Source: JAYTQG01 sp043746815 | GTDB lineage: Bacteria > Actinomycetota > Thermoleophilia > Miltoncostaeales > Miltoncostaeaceae | DNA: 16,972 nt | Direction of reading: 5' to 3' | Assembly (NCBI GenBank): GCA_043746815.1 | Contig: JAYTQG010000221.1 | Location: forward strand, 1-16,972 | In this document: positions 13,521 through 16,972 of the stretch, one piece after another | Numbering within the stretch: position 1 is the stretch's first letter | Layout: each line of letters starts with the position of its first letter | Made by a program: the position numbers and the translations under genes | The notes under the pieces: model-generated | What the model was told of the DNA's origin: nothing | What the model saw: only the letters and a program-made list of their open reading frames with translations | Database searches by the model: none

Positions 13521-14428
13521 GGCTGACCTGGAGGTGGCCCTCCGCCGGGCGGTGCACCAATGCGCGTGCGCACCGGCGTGCCCTTGAAGCACGACACGGT
13601 GTACGGGAAGTCCGCAGTCGCGACGTAGTGATATGTCCACACCTTGCGGCCGCCCCATGTGACGACACTCGTCCGCCCGTGGCACGCGTCGAGGTCCCGT
13701 GTCGTGAGCGTGCGCCCGCCCTCCCGGGATCCGTAGATGCCAAAGCCGTCGAGCGCGTAGCCGACGAGTCCCTCACTCACGCGAAGACACCGTGTCAGCG
13801 AGTGGTAGTGGTAGCTACTTGAAGGGTCAGGGTGCCCGTCGCAGCGGTCCTGAACCTCGTGGGCGACTGCGTCCCGACCTCCAGCGTCCAGGGCGTCGTA
13901 GACAAGGACACCGGTCAGTAGCACGCCGACCGGTCCCATTTGCACGCACGACGGCGCCCTGGCGGGGCGCGGCTTGCCGGAAAGCAGCAGCGTGATGTTC
14001 TGACCCGAGATTCGGTTCGGGTTTTGGTCGTACCGATACGCGTCGTCGTTCGCAGCAATTGGGAATTGACCCGTGGTGTGCTCGGGAAGGTCCGCCGTCT
14101 GGACGCGACGCTTCCCGCCGATCACCTTCACCACAAATCGACGCGCGGGCCAGGAGACCGACCCGTCGACGGATGCCTTCTTCGTGACATCAAACGTCCC
14201 TGCAGACGTGTCAATCCACGGGCCGTTCGTGCTGGCCCCCCCGATCCCCGCATCGCCACCGGGGCACCGCATGACGTAGCCGGACTTCGGGGTCGTGGTC
14301 AGTTTCCGGTCACCCAGAGGTAGGCGGGTCAGGTCGGGGCCAGATGCCGCTGCCGAGAGCGGCGCGGCACTCCCGCTCGCAACGGCTGCGACAACGAGAA
14401 GGGCCAGCCCCCGACGCCTATGGCTCAA
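13517..14428 (-). CDS. Secreted YHYH-domain protein
   Basis: A 303-residue protein with a signal peptide (MSHRRRGLALLVVAAVASGS, cleavage near 27). The family-defining YHYH is at 206-209, followed by GYALDGFGIYG (223-233) and a second TYHYV (265-269). Six cysteines (55, 161, 196, 214, 249, 280) suggest disulfides in an extracytoplasmic protein. The His/Tyr clusters suggest metal binding, and the family is often found with copper genes, but no biochemical function is established to my knowledge. The tail is Gly/Pro-rich. TTG at 14428 is the first start in frame after a stop codon and gives a proper signal peptide. It is convergent with the CorA gene and divergent from the oxidoreductase gene, with 95 bp between. 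Confidence 0.85.
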   Translation of the reverse strand: MSHRRRGLALLVVAAVASGSAAPLSAAASGPDLTRLPLGDRKLTTTPKSGYVMRCPGGDAGIGGASTNGPWIDTSAGTFDVTKKASVDGSVSWPARRFVVKVIGGKRRVQTADLPEHTTGQFPIAANDDAYRYDQNPNRISGQNITLLLSGKPRPARAPSCVQMGPVGVLLTGVLVYDALDAGGRDAVAHEVQDRCDGHPDPSSSYHYHSLTRCLRVSEGLVGYALDGFGIYGSREGGRTLTTRDLDACHGRTSVVTWGGRKVWTYHYVATADFPYTVSCFKGTPVRTRIGAPPGGGPPPGQP

Positions 14429-14523
14429 TGTCGTTACTCATCCACGAGGGACCGTAGCTGACGATGAAGGGCGTGTGTATCGCATAGGCTGAGCGCCCAA
14501 AATTCGTCCCACGGAGATGGCAA

Positions 14524-15525
14524 ATGCAGGCAGTCGTACTGACCGAGACCGGCGGCCCTGAGGTCCTCAAACTGAACGAGATCGCCGATCTCGTGGCTGG
14601 ACCAGGAGAAGTTCTCGTCTCCCTCAAGGCTGCGGCCCTGAACCGTCGCGATACCTACGTCCGCAAGGGGGTTGCACCCTCACCGCTTCCGGTGATCCTT
14701 GGCTCGGATGGAGCTGGGACGATCGCAGCGCTGGGCGCTGGTGTCGGCGGCGTGGCCGTTGGTGACGAGGTCATCGTTTTCCCGTCCCTCTCATGGGGCG
14801 GCGGCGAGGCCGCACCTGGACCTGGATTCCGGATCCTCGGTGGCCCCGACAACGGCACCTACGCGGAGCAGATCGTCGTGCCCGCCGAGAACGTCTTCCC
14901 GAAGCCCGCTGGCCTGTCGTGGCACGAGGCGGCTGCCCTTCCGCTCGCGGGGCTCACTGCCTGGCGAGCATTGATCTCCCGGGCCCAGGTCCGTCCCGGC
15001 GAACGGGTCCTCATTCTCGGGATCGGCGGCGGTGTTGCGACGATGGCGCTCCACATCGCACGTGCCGCTGGGTGCAGGGTCATTGTCACCTCCTCATCAG
15101 ACGAAAAACTTGCCCGGGCGAAGGAACTCGGAGCGCGTGACGGCGTCAACTACACCTCGCCAGAGTGGGTTTCCAAGGTCAAAGCGCTGGCGGGCGGCGG
15201 TGTTGACGTCGTGATCGACTCGGTCGGGAGCACCTGGCCGGACAGCATCAACTGCCTTGCTCCCGGCGGTCGTGTCGTGGTCTTCGGCGGAACCGGCGGC
15301 GCGAAGGTGGAGCTGATGGTACGCCCAGTCACGATGGGGCAAATCTCCCTGCTTGGCACCACAATGGGTAGCGCCCGCGACTTTGCTGGCCTGCTGAACG
15401 CCGTCGCCGTGCAAGGCTGGGCACCGGTGATCGACTCGGTCCGGCCGCTGTCGGAGGTCGCAGCCGCACACGCACGCGAGGAAGCTGGCGAGCACTTCGG
15501 CAAGCTCGTCCTCGAGATCACCTGA
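14524..15525 (+). CDS. Zinc-free MDR oxidoreductase, quinone-reductase-like
   Basis: A 333-residue medium-chain dehydrogenase/reductase. It has the GroES-like N-terminal half (MQAVVLTETGGPEVL, LNRRDTYVRKG, LGSDGAGTIAALG) and an NAD(P)-binding Rossmann half around GIGGGVATMALHIARAAG (about 155-172). The catalytic zinc Cys/His and the structural four-cysteine lobe are missing, placing it with the quinone oxidoreductases and related zinc-free enzymes rather than alcohol dehydrogenases. It likely reduces a quinone or enone with NADPH in the cytoplasm. GGAG lies 8 nt before the ATG. The stop overlaps the aminopeptidase start (TGATG). Confidence 0.92.
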   Translation: MQAVVLTETGGPEVLKLNEIADLVAGPGEVLVSLKAAALNRRDTYVRKGVAPSPLPVILGSDGAGTIAALGAGVGGVAVGDEVIVFPSLSWGGGEAAPGPGFRILGGPDNGTYAEQIVVPAENVFPKPAGLSWHEAAALPLAGLTAWRALISRAQVRPGERVLILGIGGGVATMALHIARAAGCRVIVTSSSDEKLARAKELGARDGVNYTSPEWVSKVKALAGGGVDVVIDSVGSTWPDSINCLAPGGRVVVFGGTGGAKVELMVRPVTMGQISLLGTTMGSARDFAGLLNAVAVQGWAPVIDSVRPLSEVAAAHAREEAGEHFGKLVLEIT

Positions 15526-16592
15526 TGCCGTACCGGCCGGACCTTCTGAAGCGCCTGGCGGAAGCGCACGGCCCGTCAAGCCGTGAGGACGCCATCCGGG
15601 CAATCGTCCGGCCGGAGTTTGCCGCCACCTGTGACCGTGTGGAGGAAGACGCGCTCGGCAACGTCACCGGGGTGCGTGTCCCGGCTCCGGGTCTTCCGCG
15701 TCTCATGCTTGCCGCCCATATGGACGAGATCAGCCTGATGGTGACTCACGTGGATGACGGCGGGTACATCCGCGTTGCAACCGTCGGCGGCTGGGATGTC
15801 AGGACGCTCGTCGGACAGCGGGTCGTGGTCCACGGGCGGAGCGTCCTGCCTGGAATCGTCGGCACCACCCCGGTCCATTTGATGGACGACGCGGCGAAGG
15901 GCCGGGCGCCGCGCGTCGAGGACCTCGGCATCGACATTGGCTTGCCAGCCGATGAGGTCCGAGCACTCGTTCGCAGGGGTGACATGGCAACCCGTACGCG
16001 GGAGCTCGTCTCAGTTGGCAACCTCGTCACCGCAAAGGGCCTGGACAACCGGGTTGGGGTGGCCGTGATGTTGGAGGCCATGGGCGCGGCGACACCCACC
16101 ACATTGGAAGTCCACGCCGTGGCGACCTCACAGGAGGAGGTCGGCCTCCGCGGAGCCAAGGTCCGCGCGACAGCGATCGCCCCGCACATTGCCCTGGCCA
16201 TCGACACCTGTCCCTCGGACGACGGCCCTGGCGGCAACCGCGCGCCGACCACGCGTCTCGGCGGCGGTGCCGCGATCCGCATCATGGACGCAAGCGCGAT
16301 CTGCGCGCCCGCGCTCGTCGATCTCCTTGAGCAACTGGCGATCAAACGGGGTATTCCCCACCAGTTTCACGCGGCGAACCGGGGAGGGACGGACACCGGT
16401 GCGATGCAGCTGGCCGGGGAGGGAACCATCGCTGGCTGCGTCTCCATCCCAACGCGCTACGTGCATACGAGTGTCGAGGCCTGCCATCCCGCGGACATTG
16501 ACGCGTGCATTGCCCTCGTGGCCGCACTCATCGAGGAAGGCCACCGCTGCCTGCCCGCATCGTCGGCTTCATCCAGGACTGGGCAAATTTAG
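15525..16592 (+). CDS. M42-family metallo-aminopeptidase
   Basis: A 355-residue protein of usual M42 length. Metal ligands and catalytic residues are in place: H65 and D67 in AHMDEI, the bridging D174 in LDNRVGVAVMLE, the EE pair E204/E205 in TSQEEVGLRG (E204 the general base), D227 in AIDT, and H314 in YVHTSVE. These enzymes form large tetrahedral cytoplasmic assemblies with two Zn2+ or Co2+ per subunit and remove N-terminal residues from peptides; some prove to be cellulase-like or deacylase homologues. The start is fixed by the TGATG overlap with the oxidoreductase gene, so the two are co-translated, though no metabolic link between them is obvious. The stop is followed after 15 nt by repeat-rich DNA. 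Confidence 0.93.
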   Translation: MPYRPDLLKRLAEAHGPSSREDAIRAIVRPEFAATCDRVEEDALGNVTGVRVPAPGLPRLMLAAHMDEISLMVTHVDDGGYIRVATVGGWDVRTLVGQRVVVHGRSVLPGIVGTTPVHLMDDAAKGRAPRVEDLGIDIGLPADEVRALVRRGDMATRTRELVSVGNLVTAKGLDNRVGVAVMLEAMGAATPTTLEVHAVATSQEEVGLRGAKVRATAIAPHIALAIDTCPSDDGPGGNRAPTTRLGGGAAIRIMDASAICAPALVDLLEQLAIKRGIPHQFHAANRGGTDTGAMQLAGEGTIAGCVSIPTRYVHTSVEACHPADIDACIALVAALIEEGHRCLPASSASSRTGQI

Positions 16593-16607
16593 CGGTCGAA
16601 AATCACT

Positions 16608-16646
16608 CGTTTGGGGGAGCGACCCCAAAACACCCCACGTTTGGGG
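16608..16646. terminator. Alternative hairpins after the aminopeptidase gene
   Basis: CGTTTGGGG occurs at 16608-16616 and again at 16638-16646. The CCCCAAA between them (16623-16629) can pair with either copy: the first gives a 7-bp stem with a 6-nt loop, the second a 7-bp stem with a 10-nt loop. Lying just past the stop codon, they probably help end transcription, but there is no T tract. Confidence 0.45.
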
Positions 16647-16666
16647 TCTGACCCGGGTCTGACCCC
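16643..16666. repeat. REP-like palindromic repeat, copy 2 (inverted)
   Basis: The exact reverse complement of the 24-bp repeat at 4658-4681: two tandem copies of GGGTC-T-GACCC with flanking G and C. It starts 51 nt after the aminopeptidase stop codon. The two copies bracket about 12 kb in opposite orientation. Confidence 0.8.
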
Positions 16667-16685
16667 GGTGTTTCACATCGTGAAC

Positions 16686-16850
16686 TAGTGGTCTGACTTC
16701 GATTTTGTGTGGCAGATCCGGCCGGCGAGACCGAGCGAGGCAAGGACGACGATCTTCTCGCGTATCGGGAATACGTGGGAAGTCTCGGACACAGCATCGC
16801 GACGCGTCGCAGCCGTCGGGATGGTGCGCCAAATCCAAGTCAGACCACTA
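16686..16850. mobile_element. MITE-like element, 165 bp, with 20-bp terminal inverted repeats and TA ends
   Basis: TAGTGGTCTGACTT at the left end is matched by AAGTCAGACCACTA at the right end. After one mismatch the match continues for five more bases, giving 19 of 20. Both ends begin with TA, the target duplicated by IS630/Tc1-like elements, which suggests a non-autonomous relative. The inside codes for nothing recognisable. It could instead be a pair of distant regulator sites, since TGGTCTGAC resembles half of a GntR/FadR operator. Confidence 0.5.
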
Positions 16851-16972
16851 ACGCCTGCGCGGGGCTGGTCCGGCGCTGACAGTGGTGCGGACGGAGGTGA
16901 GGTAGCTCTTGCGCCATCCGGCAGGAATGGCTTGGCGAACGACCTCTCCCTTCGGGCGGTGTGAGAACGCCC
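16848..16972 (-). CDS. Possible 3' end of a minus-strand gene cut by the right edge
   Basis: Reading leftwards from the edge, one frame stays open for 40 codons to TAG at 16848-16850, with a codon third position strongly G/C, as in real genes here. The peptide begins AFSHRPKGEVVRQAIP and ends SAGPAPRRR; I do not recognise it. The TAG lies within the terminal TA of the inverted-repeat element, so the element may have supplied the stop and truncated the gene. The stretch is too short for certainty. Confidence 0.3.
   Translation of the reverse strand, partial: AFSHRPKGEVVRQAIPAGWRKSYLTSVRTTVSAGPAPRRR

Noticed and set aside
16593..16972. tRNA, CRISPR or attachment site at the repeat-rich right end
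   Set aside because: No cloverleaf or CCA-type 3' end and no regularly spaced repeats; the repeats present are palindromic and irregularly placed.

Overview
The window is high-GC DNA from a bacterium with short intergenic gaps and frequent stop/start overlaps (ATGA, TAATG, TGATG). It also has GTG/TTG starts, several genes with no visible Shine-Dalgarno sequence, and a daunorubicin-type ABC exporter. Together these suggest an actinobacterial-type genome, perhaps Thermoleophilia-like. That placement is an inference from gene content and composition; there is no rRNA or tRNA gene here to settle it.

Layout. (1) Positions 1-3321, minus strand: a secreted multidomain copper protein (PHM/SURNod19-like core plus an amicyanin-type cupredoxin tail), then a Phd/PIN toxin-antitoxin pair, then the 5' two-fifths or so of a type IIA topoisomerase B subunit (GyrB/ParE) that runs off the left edge. 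(2) 3322-4655, plus strand: a PadR regulator, divergent from the copper protein and coupled to a multi-pass membrane protein. (3) 4656-7611: a REP-like palindromic repeat and a strong hairpin terminator, then minus-strand genes for a five-LysM/SLT cell-wall hydrolase, a CopC-like/CopD membrane protein and a 29-residue single-helix peptide. (4) 7612-9206: heme A synthase (plus strand), tail-overlapped by a TraR/DksA-type zinc-finger protein (minus strand). (5) 9207-12356: a tightly coupled four-gene operon of ABC ATPase, two ABC-2 permeases and an O-methyltransferase, closed by a GC-rich hairpin. (6) 12357-14428: a CorA-family transporter with GQN in place of GMN, convergent with a secreted YHYH-domain protein. 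(7) 14524-16592: a quinone-oxidoreductase-like MDR protein translationally coupled to an M42 aminopeptidase. (8) 16593-16972: alternative hairpins, a second inverted copy of the REP-like repeat, a 165-bp element with 20-bp terminal inverted repeats bounded by TA, and possibly the 3' end of another minus-strand gene.

Copper and heme recur: the PHM-like/cupredoxin protein, CopD, heme A synthase (needed for the copper-containing terminal oxidase) and the YHYH protein, a family often seen near copper genes. They are not one operon, so a shared copper role is an inference. The most unusual items are the PHM-like/cupredoxin fusion beside a PadR switch, the 29-aa membrane peptide ahead of copD whose start codon lies at the edge of a perfect 10-bp hairpin, the nested stem-loop in the leader of the LysM/SLT gene, and the inverted-repeat elements at the right end. 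No CRISPR array, phage gene or intact transposase was seen.
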